DNA from: a virus
DNA: 63,997 nucleotides
Virus record (IMG/VR): IMGVR_UViG_3300046018_000239
Location: 1-63,997 of that record
Direction: 5' to 3' (one strand)
This document shows, piece by piece, positions 14,771-23,384 of this stretch. Numbering within the stretch: the stretch's first letter is position 1; every line of letters starts with the position of its first letter. The notes under the pieces are model-generated. The model searched no databases, was not told where the DNA came from, and saw only the letters and a list, made by a program, of their open reading frames with translations. Made by a program: the position numbers and the translations under genes.

Positions 14771-15140
14771 GCCGACTTCGGGCGGTAGCGCCCATGTTGA
14801 GGGAACAAGAGCGCTACCCAAGGCAGGCCCGAGGAGGGATCGGCAGGGGTAGGGCAGGGCAGGTCGAGGGGCGGCGGCAGGGGAGGAGGAGGGCAGAGGC
14901 AGGCGGCAGCCTCGGCCGCGACCGCCTCGGCGGGCCGGGCCGGGCCGCCCCCCCGGCAGATCGAAGTGCGGGGGGGAGTGGGTCGTTGAAATGCACCCCC
15001 TCCTAAATTCTTTCCTTCCGGCATGCGGCGCACATGCCCCCCGGGGTGGTGGTGCTTCTGGCGAGAGTGCGCTGGCTCAAATCTGAATATTTTTCTGGCG
15101 CCGCGATCATGCGGGGCTGTGTGAGAGAGGCATCCCCCTG
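14771..15140. other. G-rich intergenic tract upstream of terminase cluster
   Basis: 370 bases without a supported gene. From about 14820 to 15000 the plus strand is a purine/G-rich run (repeated gggcaggg and ggaggagg blocks, then alternating ccggg units and long C and G runs). A lower-GC island follows (15060-15100, with aatattttt). G-rich asymmetric tracts next to terminase genes can be packaging (pac/cos) or structured-DNA sites, but nothing here proves it. Confidence 0.35.
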
Positions 15141-15518
15141 ATGTCTGGTGCAGCGACGACTTGGTGCCCTTCCTGCAACCGAGGGCCTGACTATGAGTGC
15201 AATCGGGACCCGTGCGGGAAGTGGGGGCGTGTGGTGTCGAACTATCCGCCGCCGGTGGGCTGCATCTGCCCGCCTGGCGCAAACAAGGACTGCGAGGCGC
15301 CGCTGTGCCCGCGGAAGCCGCTGCGCATGACGAGCGCGGTGGCGACGGCGTTGACGGGTGACGACGCGCTGAAGGCTGCGAGGTGGCTGGTGCCGCCGCA
15401 GGCCCGCAAGGCGTGCGCGCATGGCTTCGACGAACTCTGCCCGGAGGATGAGGGCTATTGCGGGCAGGGTGGTTCCTGCGTGGTGCTGGGCCGGCGCGCT
15501 GCGGGGAGCAAGGACTGA
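15141..15518 (+). CDS. Cysteine-rich hypothetical protein, 125 aa
   Basis: Thirteen cysteines, including CPSC near residue 9, CNRDPC, CICPP and CEAPLC, and a later pair of clusters (CPEDEGYC, then GGSC). Such spacing suits zinc binding. The opening WCPSCNRGPDY resembles a zinc ribbon. ATG 15141 is preceded by a GAGAGAGG purine stretch. Function unknown; it lies ahead of the large terminase with two more small genes. Confidence 0.62.
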   Translation: MSGAATTWCPSCNRGPDYECNRDPCGKWGRVVSNYPPPVGCICPPGANKDCEAPLCPRKPLRMTSAVATALTGDDALKAARWLVPPQARKACAHGFDELCPEDEGYCGQGGSCVVLGRRAAGSKD

Positions 15519-15715
15519 TGGCTGCCCATGCTCTGCAGTTTGGTGGCGCTCGCATCACTCCCATTGACCTGCTTGAGCGAACACCGCGGGAAATGGAGCA
15601 GTTGGTGGACTGGCTGAAGTGCCGGCAGATGGAAGGCACCGAACCGCGACGCGTTGGCTTGAGCGCCTTTGGCAAACCGATCTACCGCGTGCGAGCGGTG
15701 GGTGTTGCGGTATGA
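15518..15715 (+). CDS. Hypothetical protein, 65 aa
   Basis: ATG 15518 (TGATG overlap). Contains ITPIDLLERTPREMEQLVDW, a helical unit, followed by a YRVRAVGV strand. Overlaps the next gene by ATGA. Function unknown. Confidence 0.55.
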   Translation: MAAHALQFGGARITPIDLLERTPREMEQLVDWLKCRQMEGTEPRRVGLSAFGKPIYRVRAVGVAV

Positions 15716-15936
15716 GCGACAATATCGACACGGAAAGTTGGCCGCCGGCAGATGCTTGGTACCCGGCGCCGCAGCAGGCTACTCGCCGTGGGGAAGTGCG
15801 AATGGAGGCGACGGGTTGCGCGGGCGGCCGTCCTTGCATTTGGGCGCCGATGGCCATGAGGAACAGCCTTATTCCCCGGCCAAGGTGCGCTTGCTTGGAA
15901 GGTGAAGTGCTCGCGCGAGTGTTAGGCGGGCTGTAA
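15712..15936 (+). CDS. Hypothetical protein, 74 aa
   Basis: ATG 15712 overlaps the preceding stop; its TAA overlaps the terminase ATG (TAATG). Contains three Cys and no clear fold. Retained mainly because of the unbroken translational coupling. Confidence 0.5.
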   Translation: MSDNIDTESWPPADAWYPAPQQATRRGEVRMEATGCAGGRPCIWAPMAMRNSLIPRPRCACLEGEVLARVLGGL

Positions 15937-17528
15937 TGGCGCGTCGCGCGGTAACGCCTGTTGTCGCGGAGGAGTCCGGCGATGACATGGTGGCGCTTGT
16001 CTCTCGGTACGCGCTGGACCCGCTGGGTTTTGTTGAGGCTGTGTTCCCGTGGGGTGAGGCGGGGACGGTGCTGGCGCAGGAGACTGGGCCGGATCAGTGG
16101 CAGGCTGAGTTCCTGGCGACGGTGCGTGACCACCTGACGAATGGTGGTGAGGTGCAGGACGCCTTGCGGATGGCGGTGGCCAGTGGGCACGGCGTTGGCA
16201 AGACGGTGATGGTGGCGTGGATCATCATCTGGTTCATGTCCACGCGGCCGAACCCGCAGGTAGTGGTGACGGCGAACACGCTGGGGCAGTTGTCGGGCAA
16301 GACGTGGCGCGAGTTGTCGAAGTGGCACAAGCTGTCGATCAACGCGGCCTGGTTCCAGTGGACGGCAACGCGGTTCTATTTCAAGGGCGCCCCGGATACG
16401 TGGTGCGCGAACGCGGTGCCGTGGTCGAAGGAGAAGGCGGAGTCCTTCGCGGGCACGCACGAGAAGCATGTGCTGCTGATCTTCGATGAGGCGTCGTCGA
16501 TTGATGACGTGATTTGGGATGTGGCCGAGGGTGCGATGACCACGGCCGGGGCGATGTGGTTCTGCTTCGGGAACCCGACGCGGAACACGGGCCGGTTCCG
16601 GGAATGCTGGCGGCGGTTCCGGCACAGGTGGCTGACGTACCAGGTGGACAGCCGGACGGCGAAGAAGGCGCACAAGCCGCAGCTGCTAGCGTGGATCGAG
16701 GATTACGGCGAGGACAGCGATTTCGTTCGAATCCGGGTGAAGGGCGAGTTCCCGCGGGCTGCGTCGTCGCAGTTCATCCCGGAGGACGTGGTTGAGGATG
16801 CGCGCAAGCGGTATCGCGTGCTGCTGCGGCGGAAGCGCGAGAGGGCTGGGGTCGGGCACAATGGCGGCCCGGTGCTGGAGGATGACCCGACTGCGCCGGT
16901 GGTGCGGGTCACGCTGGCGGATGCGGGGAATGAGCATGCGCCGCTGATCATGGCGGTGGACATTGCGCGGTTCGGTGATGACCAGACAGTGGTCGGGTTC
17001 CGCCGCGGCAACCTGTTCCTGGTGCATGAGAAGTGGCGCGGGCTGGACCTGATGCAGACGGCCTCGAAGGTGGCCGAGGTGATCGACACGCTGCGGCCTG
17101 ACGCGGTGTTCCTGGACGAGGTTGGTGTGGGCGGCGGCGCCATGGATCGGCTGACGCAGCTTGGCTACGCCATCCAGGGCGTGAACGGTGGGATGCGGCC
17201 GCTGAACGACCGGCTCTACTTCAACCGCCGCGTCGAGATGTGGGACCAGATGAAGATCTGGCTGAAGGACGGCGGGATCATCGAGGACGATGATCAGTTC
17301 CGCGACGACCTGACCGGGCCGGAATATGGGTTCGACGTGAAGAACCGATTTCAGCTTGAGAGCAAGGACGACATGAAGGCCCGGGGGTTGCCGAGCCCGG
17401 ATACGGCGGACTGCTTGAGCATGACGTTCTTCATGCCGGTGGCGCCGAAGAATGCGGACGCCGGCGGCGCGCTGGCGAAGCTGGACATGCTGATGGCCGA
17501 AAGCGGCGCATCGCACATGGCGTACTGA
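15936..17528 (+). CDS. terL: Terminase large subunit
   Basis: 530 aa packaging motor. The ATPase half has Walker A SGHGVGKT (residues 83-90) and Walker B VLLIFDEAS (about 178-186), with FGNPTR as coupling motif. The RNase H-like nuclease half has acidic residues in VDIARFGDDQT (about 341-351), FLDEVG (about 391) and DTADCL (about 489). It cuts concatemers and drives DNA into the procapsid through the portal encoded at 23381. The start overlaps the preceding stop. Confidence 0.95.
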   Translation: MARRAVTPVVAEESGDDMVALVSRYALDPLGFVEAVFPWGEAGTVLAQETGPDQWQAEFLATVRDHLTNGGEVQDALRMAVASGHGVGKTVMVAWIIIWFMSTRPNPQVVVTANTLGQLSGKTWRELSKWHKLSINAAWFQWTATRFYFKGAPDTWCANAVPWSKEKAESFAGTHEKHVLLIFDEASSIDDVIWDVAEGAMTTAGAMWFCFGNPTRNTGRFRECWRRFRHRWLTYQVDSRTAKKAHKPQLLAWIEDYGEDSDFVRIRVKGEFPRAASSQFIPEDVVEDARKRYRVLLRRKRERAGVGHNGGPVLEDDPTAPVVRVTLADAGNEHAPLIMAVDIARFGDDQTVVGFRRGNLFLVHEKWRGLDLMQTASKVAEVIDTLRPDAVFLDEVGVGGGAMDRLTQLGYAIQGVNGGMRPLNDRLYFNRRVEMWDQMKIWLKDGGIIEDDDQFRDDLTGPEYGFDVKNRFQLESKDDMKARGLPSPDTADCLSMTFFMPVAPKNADAGGALAKLDMLMAESGASHMAY

Positions 17529-17557
17529 GCGCCGCAACCCCGAAGGGATACCCCATC

Positions 17558-18091
17558 ATGGATCTCGTCACGATGCTGGAGGCCTTTGGCCTCTCGGCCC
17601 GCATTGCCGTGCCTAGCGCCTTGCTGCTGGTCGGCCTGGCCTCGATCGCCAACGCGCTGCTGCCGCGGGTGCCGGCAGCATCGCCCTGGGCACCGACGCG
17701 CGCGCTGCTGAACAACGTGGCCCTCGGGCTGGGCCATGCCCGCCCGGTGCCGCTCGCGGCTCCGGTGGAGGAACTGACGCCGCCCCTGCAGCCTGTGGCG
17801 CCCACCCCGCCCGGGCCGGTGTCGAACACCCTTGGCGCCGCGCTGGGCTTCACGCTGCTGCTGGGGCTGACGGCCTGCGGCGGAGTGAACTGGAACGCCC
17901 TGCTGCCGGCGGCGCTGCCCGCTGCGGTATGCGCGCTGGATGCGGCCGGCCAGGTGCAGGCGGTCGCGGCGGCCGACGACGAGAACCAGGTGAAGGCGGT
18001 GAACGCCGCGCTGGCGACCGGCGGCGTGCTGATCCACGACAGCGCGTGCCAGGCGGCATTGGCCGCGGCCGCGCAGGCTGCCACGAAGTGA
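17558..18091 (+). CDS. Membrane protein fused to a lipoprotein-like domain, 177 aa
   Basis: Residues 16-36 (VAVPS-type start, then ALLLVGLASIANALL) form one hydrophobic segment, followed by a Pro-rich linker. From residue 88 a second hydrophobic stretch (LGAALGFTLLLGL) ends in a textbook lipobox, LTAC, then GG. An in-frame GTG at 17819 would give a separate 90-aa lipoprotein. Two-component arrangements (a membrane protein plus an outer-membrane lipoprotein) are typical of spanins, and the next gene looks like a cell-wall protein, so a lysis role is inferred. Alternatively these are two genes fused in this phage. Confidence 0.6.
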   Translation: MDLVTMLEAFGLSARIAVPSALLLVGLASIANALLPRVPAASPWAPTRALLNNVALGLGHARPVPLAAPVEELTPPLQPVAPTPPGPVSNTLGAALGFTLLLGLTACGGVNWNALLPAALPAAVCALDAAGQVQAVAAADDENQVKAVNAALATGGVLIHDSACQAALAAAAQAATK

Positions 18092-18621
18092 GCGCCGCGA
18101 TCTCGCCGCTGCTGGCCGGGCAGAGGCCGGGCGCGGTGCGCGCCTGGCGCAACTTCAACCCGGGCAACATCCGGCCGCCGAGCAAGCGGAAGGTGCATGC
18201 GAAAATGTCGGGAATCGACACCACCCCCGGCGGGCCGTTCCTGATCTACGCGAGCGAGATGGACGGCTGGCGCGACCTGGCTGACCTGCTGCTGCAGTAC
18301 CGCGAATGGGGCTGGGTGACGGTCGGCCAGATCGTGTCGAAGTTCGCGCCCGCGCAGGACGGGAACAACGTCAGCTTCTACAGCCGCATGGTCATGGAAG
18401 GCCTGGGGCTGCTGAAGAAGGGCGAGCCGCCCACGGCCGAGCAGGTGGTGCGCGGCCTGGAGACGGCCATCGACGTGCGGCAGTGGGCGGTCATGGACAA
18501 GGTGACGACGATGATCGCCACCGTCGAAGGCGCCCCAGTCCTGGGCGGCGCCAAGTCGCCCCCATGGTCCCTGTCGATGCGGGAACTTGGGTTCAAGGCC
18601 GCCGGCTTGAGCCACGGCTGA
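18088..18621 (+). CDS. Putative endolysin or cell-wall structural protein (RNFNPGNIR family), 177 aa
   Basis: GTG 18088 overlaps the previous stop (GTGA). Residues 15-30 contain AWRNFNPGNIRPP, the N-N-P-G-N-[IL]-R signature seen in phage cell-wall-degrading or virion lysozyme-like proteins. Also present are F-x-x-Y-x-S-x-x-x-G and an A-L-L-x-Y-R-x-W-G-W segment. No classic muramidase catalytic triad can be assigned by eye. Its position after the membrane/lipoprotein gene supports a lysis role. Confidence 0.6.
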   Translation: MSAAISPLLAGQRPGAVRAWRNFNPGNIRPPSKRKVHAKMSGIDTTPGGPFLIYASEMDGWRDLADLLLQYREWGWVTVGQIVSKFAPAQDGNNVSFYSRMVMEGLGLLKKGEPPTAEQVVRGLETAIDVRQWAVMDKVTTMIATVEGAPVLGGAKSPPWSLSMRELGFKAAGLSHG

Positions 18622-18638
18622 CGCAAAGGAACAGCCGC

Positions 18639-18959
18639 ATGACGCTGGATGTAATCGTTGACGGTGATAAGGCTTACACCCCGGTCGCGCCGTCTGGCGC
18701 CACCACGATCACCCAAGGCGGAACGGCGCAGGTGCTGTGTGTGGCTGGTGAGGTCACGCGTGGCGGCATCCTAAAAAACCCCAGCACTGCGACTGAACTG
18801 TTGCTCTACACACTGGATGGCACGACGCCGGCCGCGACTGAGGGCGGCAGCACGTTCGGATTGCAGGCAGGCGAAAGCGCGGTGCTGCCGGCATCAACGG
18901 CGGCGGTTTTGGTGCGCGCTGCGACCACGGGGCACGTCTTCAGCGCGTGGGTACACTAA
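18639..18959 (+). CDS. Small structural protein, 106 aa
   Basis: Beta-rich product of Thr/Gly/Ala-rich strands (VIVDGDKAYTPV, then TTITQGGTAQVLCVAGEV), like a single-domain virion decoration or spike-associated protein. The stop is one base from the start of the spike gene. Function inferred from composition and place. Confidence 0.58.
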   Translation: MTLDVIVDGDKAYTPVAPSGATTITQGGTAQVLCVAGEVTRGGILKNPSTATELLLYTLDGTTPAATEGGSTFGLQAGESAVLPASTAAVLVRAATTGHVFSAWVH

Positions 18960-18960
18960 G

Positions 18961-20769
18961 ATGCTGCCGCAGCCTGCAAGCCCACCTGTACGTATTGGCA
19001 CCACCGCCGGCACCGTCGCGGCCGGCGATGACAGCCGGCTGGTGGCGAACGGCGCGATCACCTCCACCACCGACACCGGCGTGACCTGGCAGGTCATCAC
19101 CTCGCCGGCTCGCCAGATCCTCATGCGCTGGCGGGACGCCGTGGCGGCGGCGGCCAGTGGCGTGGCCAGCGCCTGGGCTGGGCTTGAGGTGGCGATTGGC
19201 ATCAAGGCGCCGGTCATCAACGCCTCGCAGTCCGTCACCATCAACGCCGAGACGCTGACCGGCGGCAACGACGGCGTGACCGCCTGGCGGGTGCTGGACA
19301 GCCGCGGCTACATCATCGCGCGGCTGCTGCTGAGCGGGTTGTGGGAGGTGCCCAGCCTGCTGGTGCGCGGGGCCGCGACGTTCAGCGGCGCGGCTGGGCT
19401 GGCGGTGCAGAAACTCAGCGTCGGCGCCGAGGCGTTGGTATCCACCACGCAGGCGCTGAGCCTCTGGAACGTCGTCGATCCGGCCGGCCGCGTGGTCATG
19501 CGGCTGCTGAATACAGGCCGGCTTGAGGTGCCCTCGATCAAGGCCGGCATCGTCATCGCCAGCCGGTTCTATCTGCGCGAGCCGGCGATCCCGACGCAGG
19601 TGGGCATCTCGGCCGACGCGATCAGCACGCTCAACGCCAACCTGCCGACCATGCCCAGCGGATCGCCGCCCGCGCCGACGCTCTCGGCCAGCGTGGCGAC
19701 CTATGGGCCGACAACGCGCCACGCCTCGGAAAGCATGGGCGTGGCCGTGACGGGCGACCGCGTTTGGGCCGCGTTCTACGGCCAGAACTCGGTGGTCGGG
19801 CAGGGCGCGGAAATCGACAGCAGCTATGTCGTGCTGGCCTATTGCGACACCTATCCGGCAGGGCCGTGGACCGAATGCCTGTACGTGCTGCCGACCGCCT
19901 ACACCGGCAGCGGCGGCGCGGGCGTGGGCAGCAATATCGACCCGGTGCTGTACGCCACGTCAGACGGCCGGCTGTTGGTGATGTGGAAGGGCATCGGCAT
20001 CAACAACGTCGCCGATACCACGGTGACGAATAGCGCTGTCATGGCGCTGCTGATCCAGAACCCGCAGGCGACGGCGGGTAGCTTCATCGTCGGGCGGATC
20101 AACTATCTGGGCGTCGGCCGCCCCGAGGCGCCGGGCGTGCTGGGCAACGACGTCTACATGCTCAACGACTCGCCGGGCGGCAGCATCACCTGGGGCCGGC
20201 TGACGGCGAGCGGCGCCGATGCCATCGCCTACACGCCGCTCAACACGCTGCCATCGCTGCCGGGGCCGGCCGGCGTGGGGCTGGAATGCTCGTGGGCGCC
20301 GTTGTCGGGTGGGCGTGTCATGGCGCTATTCCGCACGGCCTCGGATGGCCTGTACACGATGACCAGTCTGCCCGGCGTCACCGGCTGGAATACCGCGGTC
20401 AAATGGACCGCGTGGCCTAATCCAAGTGGCGGCGTACCGGCTGGCGCGCGCGCGTGCATCATCCGGCTGCCGAGCGGGCTGCTGGCCATCGGGTTCAACT
20501 GGCATGCTAGCCTCCGCTACAACATGAGCCTGACGCTCAGCGCAGATGGCGGCGTGACCTGGCCCTACATCGCGCTGGTGGATACCACGCGCGGCAAGGG
20601 GGCCTATCCGGCGCTGGCGTTCGACAATGCCGGCCGCATCCTGATGGCCGAGGACTACCAGCGCGCCAACAGCGATCAGGAAATGATCGTCTGGCGGGTG
20701 GATGAGCAGAGCATCCTCGCCGGGTCACCGCTCATCGAAAAATCAGTCGTCGTTTCGGGCATCGTGTAG
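18961..20769 (+). CDS. Tail spike with sialidase-like beta-propeller, 602 aa
   Basis: Residues 1-230 form a repetitive beta region with segments that recur roughly every 50-60 residues (VTINAETLTGGNDG-VTAWRVLDSRG and a parallel VVDPAGRVVMRLLNTG-RLEV), a likely fibrous stem. From about 240 the sequence changes to a BNR/sialidase-type propeller, with SADGGVTW near residue 523 as an Asp box and related blade patterns. It probably binds or cleaves host surface glycans. Start at ATG 18961. No Arg triad was verified, so enzymatic activity is uncertain. Confidence 0.65.
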   Translation: MLPQPASPPVRIGTTAGTVAAGDDSRLVANGAITSTTDTGVTWQVITSPARQILMRWRDAVAAAASGVASAWAGLEVAIGIKAPVINASQSVTINAETLTGGNDGVTAWRVLDSRGYIIARLLLSGLWEVPSLLVRGAATFSGAAGLAVQKLSVGAEALVSTTQALSLWNVVDPAGRVVMRLLNTGRLEVPSIKAGIVIASRFYLREPAIPTQVGISADAISTLNANLPTMPSGSPPAPTLSASVATYGPTTRHASESMGVAVTGDRVWAAFYGQNSVVGQGAEIDSSYVVLAYCDTYPAGPWTECLYVLPTAYTGSGGAGVGSNIDPVLYATSDGRLLVMWKGIGINNVADTTVTNSAVMALLIQNPQATAGSFIVGRINYLGVGRPEAPGVLGNDVYMLNDSPGGSITWGRLTASGADAIAYTPLNTLPSLPGPAGVGLECSWAPLSGGRVMALFRTASDGLYTMTSLPGVTGWNTAVKWTAWPNPSGGVPAGARACIIRLPSGLLAIGFNWHASLRYNMSLTLSADGGVTWPYIALVDTTRGKGAYPALAFDNAGRILMAEDYQRANSDQEMIVWRVDEQSILAGSPLIEKSVVVSGIV

Positions 20770-20777
20770 GGGCCGCC

Positions 20778-21731
20778 ATGACACTCACGCTCAACGTATC
20801 CGGCGCGGCCAGTGCCTTCCTGGCGCTGTCCCCGGCCAGCGCCAACGGCATCCAGGCGTGGCATATCCTGGGCGGCACCGATGCGGCCGGTATTGCCAAT
20901 CAGCTGGAGGGCGGCGCTGCCGGCGCCATGGCTGGCGCCCCGGTGGAAAGCGCCAGCTACACCACGTTCACCGGGCTGGCGTCGTGGCTGAAAATGGGTG
21001 TGGCGGCGTCGTCCACCTGCACGCTGATCGCGCTGATGCAGGCGGGGGCGACGCCGGCCGGAAACAGTACGTCGGCGGTGGGCGTCAGTGACAGCACGCT
21101 GACCGGCACGGCGCTGACCAGCCCGAGCGTGGCCGTCACCAGCGCCACGCTGTTGACCGTCACCGCCACGCATTCGTTGATCCCCGGCGCTCCGGTCACG
21201 CTGGCCGGGTGGTCCGGCACCGGCATCAACGGCACCTACAACGTGGCATCGGTCAACGGCACCACGTCATTCACCGTGGCGACCACCGGGGCCAGCGGCA
21301 CGCCCACCGGCGGCACCGTCACCCCGGCGATTTCGGGCCAGCACATCGCCATGGCGTACAGCAGCGGCGTGGTGCTGCGCGGCACGCGGGTGGTCAACAG
21401 CAGCGGCACGCCAACCGTAGTCAATGCGACACTATCCCTCGCATCCCCGACCGCCTGGAACCTGGTGGCGCTAGTCTGCGCGGCCGGGGTTGGTTGGACG
21501 CTGTACAACCTGACCGCCGGTACGTCGATCACGGTCTCCAACACCAACGCGCTGGTGGCGAGCGGGACCAACCTGATGGCCGGCAGCGGGTTCACCACCT
21601 ATTCGGGCGCGTCGAACATCGCCTTCGCCGGGGTGCATAACGCGGCGCTGACCTCCACTGAGTTGGCGGCCATCCGCACGCAGCTGCTCGCCATCATGGC
21701 GGGCCTCACCACGCCGATCACCGGATTCTGA
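20778..21731 (+). CDS. Adhesin or fiber protein with LamG-like fold, 317 aa
   Basis: Thr/Ser/Ala-rich beta protein. An N-terminal part (about 1-115) and C-terminal part (about 185-317, with NTNALVASGTNLMAGSGF and YSGASNIAFAGVHNAALTS) look like one jelly-roll/LamG sandwich. Between them lies an Ig-like insert (SATLLTVTATHSLIPGA, then GINGTYNVASVNGTTSFTVA). This organisation is common in phage receptor-binding accessories. No catalytic motif. Confidence 0.6.
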   Translation: MTLTLNVSGAASAFLALSPASANGIQAWHILGGTDAAGIANQLEGGAAGAMAGAPVESASYTTFTGLASWLKMGVAASSTCTLIALMQAGATPAGNSTSAVGVSDSTLTGTALTSPSVAVTSATLLTVTATHSLIPGAPVTLAGWSGTGINGTYNVASVNGTTSFTVATTGASGTPTGGTVTPAISGQHIAMAYSSGVVLRGTRVVNSSGTPTVVNATLSLASPTAWNLVALVCAAGVGWTLYNLTAGTSITVSNTNALVASGTNLMAGSGFTTYSGASNIAFAGVHNAALTSTELAAIRTQLLAIMAGLTTPITGF

Positions 21732-21736
21732 GGGGC

Positions 21737-21919
21737 ATGAGCATGACCTTGACTGACGCGCACGGCCGCACCGTGCAGATCACCGAGACCGCTGAGGAGC
21801 GGGTGTTCACCGTCTTGGCCGCCGGGCTGGAGGTGCGGACGCGCCTAACCGCCAGCATCGCCGAGGGCATGGCGTTGGTGAACCTAAATGGTCCAGACGA
21901 CCTCGGGCAGGAGGGGTAA
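21737..21919 (+). CDS. Small hypothetical protein, 60 aa
   Basis: Short acidic beta/alpha product (MTLTDAHGRTVQITETAE, then a VFTVLAAGLEVRTRL strand) lodged between two fiber genes. It may be a fiber chaperone or trimerisation helper. ATG 21737 is followed in frame by a second ATG at 21743. Function unknown. Confidence 0.5.
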   Translation: MSMTLTDAHGRTVQITETAEERVFTVLAAGLEVRTRLTASIAEGMALVNLNGPDDLGQEG

Positions 21920-21922
21920 GCC

Positions 21923-22975
21923 ATGGCGTTTGGCACTGAGGTTGGCACTGCCGCGCCGGCTGCGGCGCCCATCGCCAGCCCGGCACTAACCGGCACGCCA
22001 ACCGCGCCGACCCCTGCGGCGGGCGATAGCAGCTCGCAGGTGATGACGACCAACGCACCGCGCTGCTTCGTGGACGTGTTCACCAGCGGTGGCACCTGGA
22101 CCAAGCGCGCGGCTGCGATCAGCGTTCGAGTGCTCGCGTGTGGTGCTGGCGGCGGCGGCGGCTTCGGCGGCTCCTACGCAGCAGCGGGTGGTGGATCGGG
22201 TGGTGGGGGCGGTGGCGGCGGCTCTGCCTCCATCGCCGAATACGCCGCAGCAGACCTGGCCGGCTCAGTGACTGTCACGGTGGGCGCCGCAGGCGCGGGC
22301 GGCACTTCGGGATCGGTAGTAGGAGCCGCAGGTGGCATCAGCAGTTTCGGAGCAAATCAGTACGGCAGTGGCGGCGGCGGCGGCTCTGGCGGCTCCGCTG
22401 CGACGGCATCCGGCGGCGGCGGTACGTCTGGCCCGATAAATGCGCAAGGCGGGTCTGCCAGCGGCGCAACGGCAGGAGCCGCTGGCACGTCGGGCGCTGC
22501 CGGCGGTAGCGGCGCGAATGGCGGCGTTGCCACCTACCCGCTGGTTGGCTCTGGCGGCGGCGGTTGCGGCGCGACCGGCACCGCCTTCCGCGCGGGAAAC
22601 CCGCTGAACTGCGGGAACTCAGGTGGTGGTAGTGGCGGCGGATTTGCGGCGGGTGTCGCGCAAGCCGGCGGAACCGCTGGCTTGGCGATAACGCCGACAG
22701 CCCAGGTTGCCGCACCAGGGGGCGCCGTTTCGACGGCCGGCAGCAAATCCTCTGACCCCGCGATCAAAAACTTCATCTCGACCACGCATAGCATTGGCCT
22801 GGGCGGCGGGGGCGGGGGCGGCGGCTCCTCGGCCAACGGCGGCGTGGGCGGTGCTGGTGCGGGGTATGGCGGCGGCGGTGGCGGCGGTGGCGCGGGCAAC
22901 AGCACGGGCGGGTTTGTTGGCGGCGCTGGTGGCGCTGGCGGCGCGGGCGTCGTCATTGTCGTGACGTACTGCTGA
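21923..22975 (+). CDS. Glycine-rich tail fiber tip/adhesin, 350 aa
   Basis: N-terminal ASPALTGTPTAPTP is a motif of tail-fiber linkers. Next comes VDVFTSGGTWTKRAAAISVR, the start of the glycine-rich fiber domain family, and then about 280 residues of poly-Gly-rich repeats that could form polyglycine-II helices, as in T-even gp38-type adhesins. Gly dominates the region. It probably contacts the receptor. The tandem GC-rich repeats invite slippage, so the length may vary between isolates. Confidence 0.68.
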   Translation: MAFGTEVGTAAPAAAPIASPALTGTPTAPTPAAGDSSSQVMTTNAPRCFVDVFTSGGTWTKRAAAISVRVLACGAGGGGGFGGSYAAAGGGSGGGGGGGGSASIAEYAAADLAGSVTVTVGAAGAGGTSGSVVGAAGGISSFGANQYGSGGGGGSGGSAATASGGGGTSGPINAQGGSASGATAGAAGTSGAAGGSGANGGVATYPLVGSGGGGCGATGTAFRAGNPLNCGNSGGGSGGGFAAGVAQAGGTAGLAITPTAQVAAPGGAVSTAGSKSSDPAIKNFISTTHSIGLGGGGGGGGSSANGGVGGAGAGYGGGGGGGGAGNSTGGFVGGAGGAGGAGVVIVVTYC

Positions 22976-23072
22976 TGGTCGCCGCGCAATCCACGCTGGG
23001 ATCACGGGCGATGGCGCATGCCGTGCGGCATGGCTCGCCGCAACCCATCTTGCCGACCTGACGGGAGCAAAC

Positions 23073-23384
23073 ATGACCGCCAGTGAGAACGAGGTGAAGT
23101 TCATTCTCGCCGCCATTGCGGACGGTCGTGAGGCATCAGCGCGCGAGCATGCCGCGCTGCGCGAGTTGGTGCTTCGGCAGGATCAGGATGTCGAGCGCAA
23201 CCGCTCCATGATCCAGGCTGTGGACGACAAGGTAGGCAAGATCAACGAGACGCTGGCAGGCGCCAAGGGTGGAGTTGCCGTCCTGAAGATGCAGGGCGCC
23301 TTCATCACCGGCGGGTCGTTTGCTGGCTTCCTGGCTTTCCTCAAGGTGCTGTTCGACGCGGCAAAGGGCAGTGCATCCCCATGA
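23073..23384 (+). CDS. Holin-like or XhlA-like protein, 103 aa
   Basis: The N-terminal ~75 residues form a charged coiled coil (ALRELVLRQDQDVERNR and a VDDKVGKINETLAG segment). It ends in one C-terminal hydrophobic segment (about 80-97, with AFITGGSFAGFLAFLKVLF). This coiled-coil plus single membrane helix resembles XhlA-type holin accessories. The overlapping next start (ATGA) couples it to the portal. The 97 bases before it hold no gene. Function inferred. Confidence 0.6.
   Translation: MTASENEVKFILAAIADGREASAREHAALRELVLRQDQDVERNRSMIQAVDDKVGKINETLAGAKGGVAVLKMQGAFITGGSFAGFLAFLKVLFDAAKGSASP

Noticed and set aside
14794-15006. Open frame of 70 codons in the G-rich tract before the terminase cluster
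   Set aside because: Arg/Gly/Ala-only composition from purine-rich repeats, no ribosome-binding site and no structural pattern.
21923-22975. Minus-strand frames opposite the glycine-rich adhesin
   Set aside because: Their Pro/Pro/Ala-rich runs are the complement of poly-Gly codons and carry no independent signal.
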